NCBI GenBank assembly: GCA_963933065.1
Contig: CAWVUB010000108.1
Span: forward strand, 1-7,323
Reading direction: 5' to 3'
Length of the DNA: 7,323 nt
From: UBA9410 sp963933065
GTDB taxonomy: Bacteria > Actinomycetota > Acidimicrobiia > Acidimicrobiales > MedAcidi-G1
In this document: in pieces, positions 1-6,602 of the stretch
How the letters are laid out: every line of letters starts with the position of its first letter
Numbering within the stretch: position 1 is the first letter of the stretch
Notes under the pieces: model-generated
Database searches by the model: none
What the model was told of the DNA's origin: nothing
The model's input: only the letters and a program-made list of their open reading frames with translations
Position numbers and translations under genes: made by a program

Positions 1-366
1 CAGTTGCCATCATTCGATTCTGTTCTGTTGTTGTCAGTTCACCACCAGTGGATTGCAACAAAAGGCGACACTAGTACTCGGCAATTAGTGCACGACTTGT
101 CGGACAAAGCTGGTAAAACAATGGTTATTGAGTTCTCTTGTCTAAATGTCAAATATGGTAGCTCTGACCCCGAACTGTTCGTCGATAATAATCCAGATTC
201 TGTCGCTGAATACGCATCTATCTGGCTCGCTGAAACACTGCCAAATTTCATCTTCGAGTTCCTAGGACTCAATGAAGAACATCCTTTAGACGAACCCTAC
301 CGAGTCCTATTCGGTGGCAACCGTATAAATTTCGCAACCCATTCAAGGACGGACATCAGCCAATGA
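1..366 (+). CDS. 3' end of a low-GC gene, possibly a class I SAM-dependent methyltransferase (partial)
   Basis: The reading frame is open from the first base to the TGA at 364-366, so the true start lies upstream; a TTG at 4-6 is probably internal. About 121 residues are visible. I do not recognise the family with certainty. The beginning (FDSVLLLSVHHQW, then about 15 residues, then KTMVIEF) has the pattern of the post-motif-II strand, helix and motif-III strand of class I methyltransferases. The end (EPYRVLFGGNR) resembles their last beta strands. The SAM-binding glycine motif would lie outside the window. A hand count gives 161 G+C in the first 360 bases (about 45%), against about 60% in its neighbours, which suggests a separate origin. 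The stop codon overlaps the next start as ATGA, so the two genes are probably co-transcribed and translationally coupled. The coding call is solid; the methyltransferase assignment is an inference of moderate to low confidence. Confidence 0.6.
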   Translation, partial: QLPSFDSVLLLSVHHQWIATKGDTSTRQLVHDLSDKAGKTMVIEFSCLNVKYGSSDPELFVDNNPDSVAEYASIWLAETLPNFIFEFLGLNEEHPLDEPYRVLFGGNRINFATHSRTDISQ

Positions 367-1307
367 AGGTTCTCATTACCGGAGGTGCTGGCTTTATTGG
401 CTCCAACCTGGCACGGGCGTTAACTTCTCGCTCGGACGTAGATGAAGTCGTCGTCTTGGATGATCTGTCCTTCGGGTATCGAAGCAACCTTGACGGTATT
501 GACGTGCAATTCGTAGAGGGCTCGATCCTTGATGAGCAAGTGCTCTCAGACGCCAGCTCGGGTGTCGCCGCAATCGTTCATCTTGCTGCACGATCCTCGG
601 TACCAAGGTCGATCGCTGAGCCGATGGCAGCACATGAGGTGAACGCGACCGGAACCGCAATGGTGCTCGAAGCCGCTCGTAGGCAGGACGGAGCCCAAGT
701 AATCGTGGCTTCGTCGTCGTCTGTCTATGGTCAAACCGATGTATTGCCGAAGCATGAATCACTTCCAGCACGGCCAATGAGCCCGTATGCGGCAAGCAAG
801 TTGGCCACCGAGTCCTACACCCTTGCATGGTCGCACAGTTATGGAATCCCCACCCTGGCGCTCCGCTTCTTCAACGTGTTCGGGCCACTCCAGCCCCCCC
901 TTCATACATACGCAGCAGTAATACCAGCGTTCGTTTTCGCCGCGATGACAAAGAGGCCCTTGCCCGTCCACGGCGATGGAACACAGTCCAGAGACTTCAC
1001 CTACGTCGACTCGGTGGTCGAGGTAATTGCTGATGCCATCGTGCGTCGGGTTAGCCACAAAGAGCCGGTCAACCTGGCGTTCGGCACGCGAATCACCCTC
1101 CTGCAATTGATTGCCGAGCTGGAGGAGGTCCTTGGTCGAACGCTTCCGATCGACTTCCTGCCGACACGTGTAGGCGACGTGCCAGCATCTCAGGCAGACG
1201 CATCAAAGTTGGGCGAACTTTTCCCAGGCCTTGAACCAGCACCACTGTTAGAAGGCTTGCAGGCGACGGTTGACTGGTTCAAGTCAGCGCGACCCTGGGA
1301 ACGCTGA
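363..1307 (+). CDS. NAD-dependent epimerase/dehydratase, extended SDR (UDP-glucose 4-epimerase-like)
   Basis: This is a complete 314-residue protein, a normal length for extended short-chain dehydrogenases acting on nucleotide sugars. The Rossmann motif GGAGFIG is at residues 7-13. An acidic DD pair at 33-34 should bind the NAD ribose. HLAA is at 73-76. The SSSSVYG segment (117-123) supplies the catalytic Ser, and YAASK (142-146) supplies the catalytic Tyr and Lys. The HGDGTQSRDFTYV stretch (203-215) is the usual sugar-nucleotide-binding region of GalE/WbpP-type enzymes. The expected reaction is C4 epimerisation or a related change on a UDP-hexose in the cytoplasm; the exact substrate cannot be read. 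It starts with ATG inside the ATGA overlap with the upstream gene. The best purine stretch ahead of it (about 345-353) is weak, which fits coupling. It converges with the minus-strand operon. Confidence 0.93.
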   Translation: MKVLITGGAGFIGSNLARALTSRSDVDEVVVLDDLSFGYRSNLDGIDVQFVEGSILDEQVLSDASSGVAAIVHLAARSSVPRSIAEPMAAHEVNATGTAMVLEAARRQDGAQVIVASSSSVYGQTDVLPKHESLPARPMSPYAASKLATESYTLAWSHSYGIPTLALRFFNVFGPLQPPLHTYAAVIPAFVFAAMTKRPLPVHGDGTQSRDFTYVDSVVEVIADAIVRRVSHKEPVNLAFGTRITLLQLIAELEEVLGRTLPIDFLPTRVGDVPASQADASKLGELFPGLEPAPLLEGLQATVDWFKSARPWER

Positions 1308-1322
1308 ACCAGACGTTCACTC

Positions 1323-1349
1323 GATCAGCAACGGCCGATGTTGCTGATC
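1323..1349. terminator. Perfect 10-bp inverted repeat between convergent genes, candidate bidirectional terminator
   Basis: GATCAGCAAC (1323-1332) and GTTGCTGATC (1340-1349) are perfectly complementary around the 7-base loop GGCCGAT. The element begins 15 bases after the stop of the left SDR, and it runs into the TGA stop (complement of 1348-1350) of the minus-strand transferase. It therefore sits exactly where two transcripts meet. No T-run follows the stem on either side, so this is not a canonical intrinsic terminator. Such hairpins are common at convergent gene ends in high-GC bacteria and may also stabilise the 3' ends of transcripts. Confidence 0.65.
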
Positions 1350-2406
1350 ACCCGCTGGTGTCGGTAGGCCGCAAATCTTTCGCTATGGGTAAGTCCACTG
1401 GAACCCTTAGGAGCGCGCCTCCCGACACCACGAGCGTCAGGCCTATTAGGCCGATAATGAGCCAGGCTGCGTTCGAACCAACGTGGCTCACGGTGTAGGC
1501 GAGGACTCCGACGCCGACGGCGCCCATGTAAATGATCCCCACCGAATGGGGGACCGCGATGCCTAACCTCACCAGCCGATGGCTCACATGGTCTTGTCCA
1601 CCTTGGAAGGGGCTCCCTCCAGCGGCCAGACGGGACACCGTAACGAGCGTGGTATCGAAAACTGCGGCTGAGCAGGCCAGTACCGGCACCATCGCACTTA
1701 CCCCTCGTCCAGACTCAAATCGCAACTTGATTCCTAGGTATGCGACAAGGAAGCCAATGAACAATGCTCCGCCATCGCCCATATATATGCGGGCAGGGTG
1801 AAAGTTGTGTCGCAGAAAACCGACCGTGCACCCAGCCAGGCCCACGGCGAGAGCCGCCACAAGGAACTGTCCGTTAGCGGCAGCGACAGCGAAAATTGTC
1901 ATGCTGCTGATCGCAGCCAGACCCGCGGCCAAGCCATCCATGTTGTCAAGCAGGTTGAAGGCATTAGTGATGCCTACGATCCACAGCACTGTGAGACCCA
2001 TATCCAGCACCCATATACCACTGGCTGTTACCCCTGTCCCGAGTGACCAGACGACAAAAGCAACTGCCACCTCAGCAACAACTCGCCACAGAGGCGACAC
2101 GTGTCGCAAGTCGTCGACCAGGCCGACAATTGACAGAAGTACACCGAGCGCAAGAACGATGAAGAGTTCCCCGCTGCCGCCATGCGGAGCCTCAAGAATG
2201 GAAAATACAACAACAGCTGCGGCAAAGGTTATGACTATGGCAACGCCACCTAGGTACGGCACAGCTGTGTGATGGCTCTTGTGTCCACCCGGCTGGTCAA
2301 GCAGGTTTCCACGGATAGCAATCCGCATCACAGAAGGAGTAAGCACGACGCAGAGCGCTCCCGAAGCGGCAAACACCGCCAGGTACTCCCACCACTCACC
2401 CGTCAC
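1348..2406 (-). CDS. MraY/WecA-family polyprenyl-phosphate sugar-1-phosphate transferase
   Basis: This 352-residue integral membrane protein has roughly ten hydrophobic segments, from about residues 7-25 to 312-335. It carries the signatures of the polyprenyl-phosphate N-acetylhexosamine-1-phosphate transferase family: an HKSHHTAVPYLGG region (42-54), the VDDL acidic motif (97-100), NAFNLLDNMDGLA (148-160, with Asp154 and Asp157), NFHPARIYMGDGG (201-213, with Asp211), and the cytoplasmic-loop GGQDHVSHRL motif (269-278). Such enzymes transfer a sugar-1-phosphate from a UDP-sugar to undecaprenyl phosphate and so start lipid-linked glycan synthesis. The HVSHR loop is more like WecA/TagO/WbpL-type enzymes than MraY; the donor sugar cannot be determined. 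The start is a GTG, because the next Met (residue 27) would remove the first membrane helix. It begins 15 bases after the upstream SDR stop, with only a weak ribosome-binding sequence. It is the last gene of the operon. Confidence 0.93.
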   Translation of the reverse strand: MTGEWWEYLAVFAASGALCVVLTPSVMRIAIRGNLLDQPGGHKSHHTAVPYLGGVAIVITFAAAVVVFSILEAPHGGSGELFIVLALGVLLSIVGLVDDLRHVSPLWRVVAEVAVAFVVWSLGTGVTASGIWVLDMGLTVLWIVGITNAFNLLDNMDGLAAGLAAISSMTIFAVAAANGQFLVAALAVGLAGCTVGFLRHNFHPARIYMGDGGALFIGFLVAYLGIKLRFESGRGVSAMVPVLACSAAVFDTTLVTVSRLAAGGSPFQGGQDHVSHRLVRLGIAVPHSVGIIYMGAVGVGVLAYTVSHVGSNAAWLIIGLIGLTLVVSGGALLRVPVDLPIAKDLRPTDTSG

Positions 2407-2421
2407 AGAACGACCAACCGC

Positions 2422-3381
2422 CTACGAGCGCTGATCCGCGATTACAGAAAGGATGATGTCGTCGAGACCAACCGACGGCTCGAAGCCAACCAGACGGTTG
2501 GCCCGGTTCGTGTTCGGCACCCGACGGGGCATGTCCTCGAACCCCTCTTCGTAGGCGTCGTCGTATGGGATGAACTCGAGTTGACTCTCAGACTCGACAA
2601 GGTTGATGACCCGCTCTGCAAGATCGGCCATAGATATCTCCTCAGAACCACCGAGGTTGAACACCTTTCCGAAAGCATCAGGGTGCTCCGACAGTGAAAT
2701 GAGGCCACCTACCACGTCGCTGACGTGACAGAAGCAACGAGTCTGGGTGCCATCACCAAAGACCGTGATGGGCTGGTTCCGGAGAGCCTGACCTATAAAG
2801 CGTGGCACCACCATGCCGTAACTGCCGGTCTGCCGAGGTCCAACCGTGTTGAAGAGTCGGACTATTACCGTCTCCAAGCCCTTTTCGCGCCAGTAGGTAT
2901 AGGCGAGGATCTCGTCAATCGCCTTGGCCTCCGAATAGGACCAACGACTCTTGAGCGGAGAGCCAAGGATTCGGTCGTCATCCTCGGAGAGGCTGTCGGA
3001 GGTGTTCTTCCCGTAGATTTCGGAAGTCGAGGTAACAAGGACCCGCTTGCCGTACTTGTGGGCCTTTTCTATGACGGTCTCGGTGCCTCGAATGTTAGTC
3101 ATGAGGCTCTCGAGAGGCTTCTCAACAATCAGGTTCACCCCGACCGCGGCGGCTAGATGGAAGACCGTGTCCACCCTCGAGACAACGTGGTCGACCAAAT
3201 CCACATTGAGGACCGAACCAAGGACAAACTCAGCATCTGGGCTCCCAGTCAAATGTTCGATATTTGCCAGACGACCGGTTGAGAGGTCATCCAGCAGAAC
3301 CACCTGGTCGCCACGGTCAAGTAGCCGATCGGCCAGGTGTGATCCGATGAAGCCGGCTCCGCCGGTAATCAGGGCCCTCAT
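2422..3381 (-). CDS. NAD-dependent nucleotide-sugar SDR, UDP-glucuronate decarboxylase (UXS/ArnA)-like
   Basis: This is a complete 319-residue extended SDR. GGAGFIG is at residues 7-13, the ribose-binding DD pair at 31-32, HLAA at 75-78, and the catalytic Tyr and Lys are in YSEAK (149-153). Three features recall the decarboxylase domain of ArnA and the UXS enzymes. STSEIYG (118-124) holds a Ser-Glu pair at 120-121. RWSY (146-149) precedes the catalytic Tyr. An Arg pair (286-287) occurs in DMPRRVPN ahead of the LVGFEP segment, near where ArnA has its decarboxylation Arg. A UDP-glucuronate decarboxylase making UDP-xylose or UDP-4-keto-pentose is therefore plausible. A C4 epimerase or dehydratase is the alternative. 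TRCFCHV (214-220) differs from the common TRSFCYV form. The start is ATG, 9 bases after the upstream glycosyltransferase stop. It is not a close copy of the left-hand SDR. Confidence 0.9.
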   Translation of the reverse strand: MRALITGGAGFIGSHLADRLLDRGDQVVLLDDLSTGRLANIEHLTGSPDAEFVLGSVLNVDLVDHVVSRVDTVFHLAAAVGVNLIVEKPLESLMTNIRGTETVIEKAHKYGKRVLVTSTSEIYGKNTSDSLSEDDDRILGSPLKSRWSYSEAKAIDEILAYTYWREKGLETVIVRLFNTVGPRQTGSYGMVVPRFIGQALRNQPITVFGDGTQTRCFCHVSDVVGGLISLSEHPDAFGKVFNLGGSEEISMADLAERVINLVESESQLEFIPYDDAYEEGFEDMPRRVPNTNRANRLVGFEPSVGLDDIILSVIADQRS

Positions 3382-3390
3382 CTAACGAGC

Positions 3391-4581
3391 CTACCCACGG
3401 GGTCGGCCGCTATCGGGCTGCGAGTCGCCGATATCCAGAGCGTTCACCAGCCGCCCGTAAAGCGCTGCGTGGTCGGCAATGAGGCGCTCCATACTAAACT
3501 CTGCACCAGCCTTCGCAAAAGCAGCTGCACCCATCTGATCCCGAAGATCGGGGTCTAGTAGTCGCAGCAAACCTTCGGCTACTGCTGAAGCCTCCGGAGC
3601 TACGACCAGGCCGGTCACGCCATCTAGGACCACCTCCCCTGCGCTGCCGACATCGGTAGTTACTGCCGGTACCCCTGCCATGGCCGCCTCGATAAGAGTG
3701 ACGGGCATTCCTTCACTGTCGGATGTGATCACCACACAGTCGGAGGCCACATACAGGTCTGCGATGTCGGGTTGCCAGCCGAGAAAGTGGACTGCCGAAC
3801 CGAGAGGCTCAGCTCGGAGTCTGGTTTCTTCCAACAAGTCGCCCTCTCCGACCACACCCAGTACGACGTCAGGGCGGCGCTCCAGAACTAGCGACATTGC
3901 ATCTATCAGCCGGTCAAGACGTTTGATAGCCGTCAGCCGGCCCACAAAGAGGACTACAGGTACATCAGGTCGCAGGCCTAGTCGGACTCGAGCTGACTCC
4001 CTGTCGCTAGTGGTAGCGCGGGCTACGCCTGGTGGGATGACCGTGTACTGGTCGTATTTCCCTATTCCGGCTGCGACAAGGTCGTCTCGAATACGCGCCC
4101 CCACCGCTACCAGAGCGGTCGTACTACGAGCCAGAAACCGCTCCACGACCACAAGGGTCCGCGAGACGAAGCTGCTGAAGTATCCGTGGAGATAGTGACC
4201 GTGGTAAGTGTGAACCCTAACTGGTACCCGGGAGGTCATGGCCGCCAGGCGACCAAGCAGTCCAGCCTTGGCTGTGTGCGTATGGACGATGTCAGGCCGG
4301 AAGTCGCGTATTGCCCGTCGGATTGAGATAAACGCCCGGAGGTCGTCGCCGGGCCTAACGGAGCGACCCAGAGTCGGAATCTTCACCAGTGGCAGATCGG
4401 GATCACGAAGCTCCACAAAATCAGCCTCACCTTCTCCAACATCACCGACAATCAACCGGGTCTCGAACCGGCTGGCGTCGAGTCCGCGAGTTAGGACACT
4501 TACCTGCCACGCCGGACCACCAACGTTCATTCGGGCGATCACCCGCAGAATCCGGATCGGGCGACCCTCAATGGGACTCAC
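3391..4581 (-). CDS. Glycosyltransferase family 4 (GT-B fold)
   Basis: This cytoplasmic or membrane-associated retaining glycosyltransferase should add a sugar from a nucleotide donor to a lipid-linked acceptor. From the GTG at 4581 it is 396 residues, typical of GT4. The N-terminal domain opens with IRILRVIARMNVGGPAWQV, including the glycine loop at 21-22, and has HTHTAKAGLLGRL from residue 100. The C-terminal domain begins near VLFVGRLTAIKRLDRLIDA (from about 210). It includes GEGDLLEE, and the donor-site E-x7-E motif is at Glu290 and Glu298 in SEGMPVTLIEAAMAGVP. The frame stays open upstream to 4770, but that extension lies inside asnB and shows no family features. A GGAGG 7 bases before 4581 and a GTGA overlap with the asnB stop decide the start and imply translational coupling. 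Donor and acceptor are unknown. Confidence 0.94.
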   Translation of the reverse strand: MSPIEGRPIRILRVIARMNVGGPAWQVSVLTRGLDASRFETRLIVGDVGEGEADFVELRDPDLPLVKIPTLGRSVRPGDDLRAFISIRRAIRDFRPDIVHTHTAKAGLLGRLAAMTSRVPVRVHTYHGHYLHGYFSSFVSRTLVVVERFLARSTTALVAVGARIRDDLVAAGIGKYDQYTVIPPGVARATTSDRESARVRLGLRPDVPVVLFVGRLTAIKRLDRLIDAMSLVLERRPDVVLGVVGEGDLLEETRLRAEPLGSAVHFLGWQPDIADLYVASDCVVITSDSEGMPVTLIEAAMAGVPAVTTDVGSAGEVVLDGVTGLVVAPEASAVAEGLLRLLDPDLRDQMGAAAFAKAGAEFSMERLIADHAALYGRLVNALDIGDSQPDSGRPRG

Positions 4582-6512
4582 CCAGTTTCCTCCACTAACC
4601 ACGCCTGAAACATGAGGAGCGACCAGATCTGGTGGGTCAGGTCGGCTCGTCCATCGCGATGGGTCGTCCAGCGCTGGTGGACGGCAGTTGGATCCAGAAA
4701 CCCCTGCTCCTTTACGAGCACAGGATCCAAAAGTTCGTCGGCCCAGGAACGGAGCGGACCCCGCAACCAATGGCCTATTGGAACACCAAACCCCATTTTA
4801 GGTCGGTCGATGAGGTGGTCCGGTAGCGAGCGCCTTAGCAACTCTCGAAGTACCCACTTTCCTTGCCCCTTACGGACCCTGTGGTCGTGAGGCAGACCCC
4901 AAGCGAACCGGAACAGATCCGGATCGAGAAACGGCACGCGAACCTCAAGGCCCACCGCCATAGAAGCTCGATCGACCTTGGTCAGAAGGTCACCCGGTAG
5001 ATAGGTCAATGTGTCGATGAGCATTGCCCGCTCGAACGGTGACATGGACTCCATCTTCGAAGCTGGTATCTCAGCAAACTCGAGTACCGATTCCAGGGCA
5101 GCGAGAACCAGTCCGTCGGACCGGTTCTCTATTGACATGAGTGAGGCGTATACGTCCTGTGCACCATCGGCTACGAGCAGTCGGGCCACCTTATGCATCC
5201 GGTAACCAGTTCGGTGGCGAAGGCCCGACGGCACCATAGGGCTGGGCAGGAGATGACCGAGACGGTCCCATGCATCCACCGGCAGTCGTTCAACTGTCGC
5301 ACCAAGTGTGCGTCGGATGCTCCCAGGCAGCACCCGACGCAACCGCTCCAGACGTTCAACCTGCTGATAGCGGTCGTATCCACCGAACAACTCATCGCCT
5401 CCGTCACCCGAGAGGGCCACGGTGACATGTTTACGGGCCATCTGGCTCACGAGGTAGGTGGGTATCTGGGAAGAATCTGCAAACGGCTCATCAAATACAC
5501 GCGGAAGATCAGGGATCACCCGCATGGCATCATCAGGGCTGACGACAAGGTCCGTATGGTCCGTGCCGAGTGCGGCGGCTACCTCGGCCGCGTATCCGGA
5601 CTCGTCATAGGACGCTTCGCTGAACCCAATAGTGAACGTCCGGACAGCATCAGATGACTGTCGCTGCATTGACGCAACAACCGATGAGGAATCGAGTCCA
5701 CCGGAAAGGAACGCTCCCAGCGGCACGTCAGAGATCATCTGTGAGTGGACCGCTTCGTCAAGCACCGTTTCCAAATGATCGACCGCGTCAACGCCGTCTG
5801 GTAGCGACGACGCCGATCCGGCAACGTCCAGTACTGACCAATAGGGCTCCGGATCAGAGACGCCGGCCCGGTCGCTGACACGGAGATAGTGGGCTGGTGG
5901 CAGCTTGTGCACCCCCTCATAGATGGTCATGGGTGACGGCACGTTTGTCCAACGGAAGTACTCCGCCAGGGCCTGCCGGTCGATATCTGGGTTGAAGCCA
6001 GGTATGGCCCGTAGCGCCTTCAACTCGGAAGCAAATATGACAGATCCCTGGTGCTGGCCGTAGTAAAGGGGCTTTTCGCCGAACCGGTCGCGGGCAAGCC
6101 AGAGCTCCGACTCTTTTGCATCCCAGCAGCCGAAGGCGAACATGCCCTTTGCCGCCCTCAGGGTCTCGGACACTCCGTGTCTTGCGATGTGTTCGACGAG
6201 AACCTCGGTATCGGAGTGCCCCCTCCATCGAACCGAAGGGAGGCGATCGCGCAGAGCATCGGAGTTGTAAATCTCACCGTTGTAGGTGATCGTCCATCGT
6301 CCGTTCGCTGAGGACATGGGCTGGCTGCCCGCTTGAGAGAGGTCGACAATGGCAAGCCGGGAATGGCCGAAAGCCACCTCTCCGCAGGGCGCCACCCAGA
6401 CATCCGAATAGTCGGGCCCGCGGTGGCGAAGAGCGACCGTCATGTCTTCGAGTACCGACGTCAGATCAGCCATCCGGCTGCTTGGCTGAAAGACCCCGCA
6501 CACGCCACACAC
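4578..6512 (-). CDS. asnB: Asparagine synthase (glutamine-hydrolysing)-family amidotransferase
   Basis: This 644-residue, two-domain enzyme hydrolyses glutamine and passes the ammonia to an ATP-activated carboxylate. With the GTG at 6512 as start, the protein begins Met-Cys-Gly-Val-Cys-Gly and Cys2 is the N-terminal nucleophile. The class II glutaminase domain has RHRGPD (29-34), SRLAIVD (51-57), YNGEIYN (77-83) and SDTE (100-103). The synthetase domain has the ATP-pyrophosphatase loop SGGLDSS (270-276), DEPFADSS (341-348), GDGGDELFGGY (369-379) and the late signature LPGDLLTKVDRASMA (505-519). All key residues I can place are present, so it should be active. An upstream ATG at 6521 would add three residues and bury the Cys, and it is only 3 bases from the GGAGG. 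As first gene of a glycan operon it may amidate a sugar carboxylate rather than aspartate; that is inference. The family call is firm. Confidence 0.95.
   Translation of the reverse strand: MCGVCGVFQPSSRMADLTSVLEDMTVALRHRGPDYSDVWVAPCGEVAFGHSRLAIVDLSQAGSQPMSSANGRWTITYNGEIYNSDALRDRLPSVRWRGHSDTEVLVEHIARHGVSETLRAAKGMFAFGCWDAKESELWLARDRFGEKPLYYGQHQGSVIFASELKALRAIPGFNPDIDRQALAEYFRWTNVPSPMTIYEGVHKLPPAHYLRVSDRAGVSDPEPYWSVLDVAGSASSLPDGVDAVDHLETVLDEAVHSQMISDVPLGAFLSGGLDSSSVVASMQRQSSDAVRTFTIGFSEASYDESGYAAEVAAALGTDHTDLVVSPDDAMRVIPDLPRVFDEPFADSSQIPTYLVSQMARKHVTVALSGDGGDELFGGYDRYQQVERLERLRRVLPGSIRRTLGATVERLPVDAWDRLGHLLPSPMVPSGLRHRTGYRMHKVARLLVADGAQDVYASLMSIENRSDGLVLAALESVLEFAEIPASKMESMSPFERAMLIDTLTYLPGDLLTKVDRASMAVGLEVRVPFLDPDLFRFAWGLPHDHRVRKGQGKWVLRELLRRSLPDHLIDRPKMGFGVPIGHWLRGPLRSWADELLDPVLVKEQGFLDPTAVHQRWTTHRDGRADLTHQIWSLLMFQAWLVEETG
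4586..4593 (-). promoter_or_regulatory. Strong ribosome-binding site for the GT4 gene, inside the asnB 3' end
   Basis: On the minus strand the sequence GGAGGAAA occupies 4593-4586. GGAGG ends 7 bases before the GTG at 4581-4579, which is ideal Shine-Dalgarno spacing. The same bases encode the Val-Glu-Glu end of AsnB. The site rejects the longer 4770 start and supports the GTGA overlap. Confidence 0.85.
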
Positions 6513-6521
6513 CTGATTCAT

Positions 6522-6529
6522 CCACCTCC
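6522..6529 (-). promoter_or_regulatory. Ribosome-binding site for asnB
   Basis: On the minus strand GGAGGTGG reads from 6529 to 6522. The GGAGG core is 12 bases from the GTG at 6512 but only 3 bases from the ATG at 6521, which is too close for efficient initiation there. Counting the full GGAGGTGG match, the spacing to the GTG is 9 bases. This agrees with the Cys2 requirement of the enzyme. Confidence 0.65.
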
Positions 6530-6588
6530 GCTATCGCCTCAAGGTCTCAATGGCGTCGTACACCCCGGAGGCTAGTGTGGCCCTCGGT

Positions 6589-6602
6589 TGTCAGCGCTGG
6601 CA
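6589..6602. repeat. 14-bp imperfect palindrome in the divergent region, possible operator
   Basis: TGTCAGCGCTGGCA is symmetrical except for one mismatched pair (6591/6600); its centre is the perfect 8-mer CAGCGCTG. It lies about 77 bases upstream of the asnB start and about 98 bases upstream of the other gene's start. That is a plausible place for a regulator shared by both directions. Palindromes this short can arise by chance, so the role is speculative. Confidence 0.25.

Noticed and set aside
394..828. 144-codon minus-strand open frame opposite the left SDR
   Set aside because: Antisense shadow; the plus strand has the Rossmann and YxxxK motifs in order.
894..900. Run of seven C bases in the left SDR, considered as a phase-variation tract or sequencing frameshift
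   Set aside because: The reading frame and family motifs continue intact on both sides, and a seven-base run is short for a slipping tract.
1805..2272. 155-codon plus-strand open frame across the membrane transferase gene
   Set aside because: Its Ala/Thr/Arg/Ser-rich composition is typical of an antisense shadow of a high-GC gene, and the opposite strand has clear family motifs and membrane helices.
3680..4195. 171-codon plus-strand open frame across the minus-strand GT4 gene
   Set aside because: Low-complexity Arg/Ser/Thr-rich translation without motifs, fully antisense to the GT4 catalytic domain.
4582..4770. 63-residue N-terminal extension of the GT4 frame
   Set aside because: It is Arg/Pro/Ser-rich shadow translation of the asnB 3' end, without GT4 features; a strong ribosome-binding site marks the internal GTG as the start.
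5193..5657. 154-codon plus-strand open frame inside asnB
   Set aside because: Antisense to conserved AsnB synthetase motifs; no independent coding evidence.
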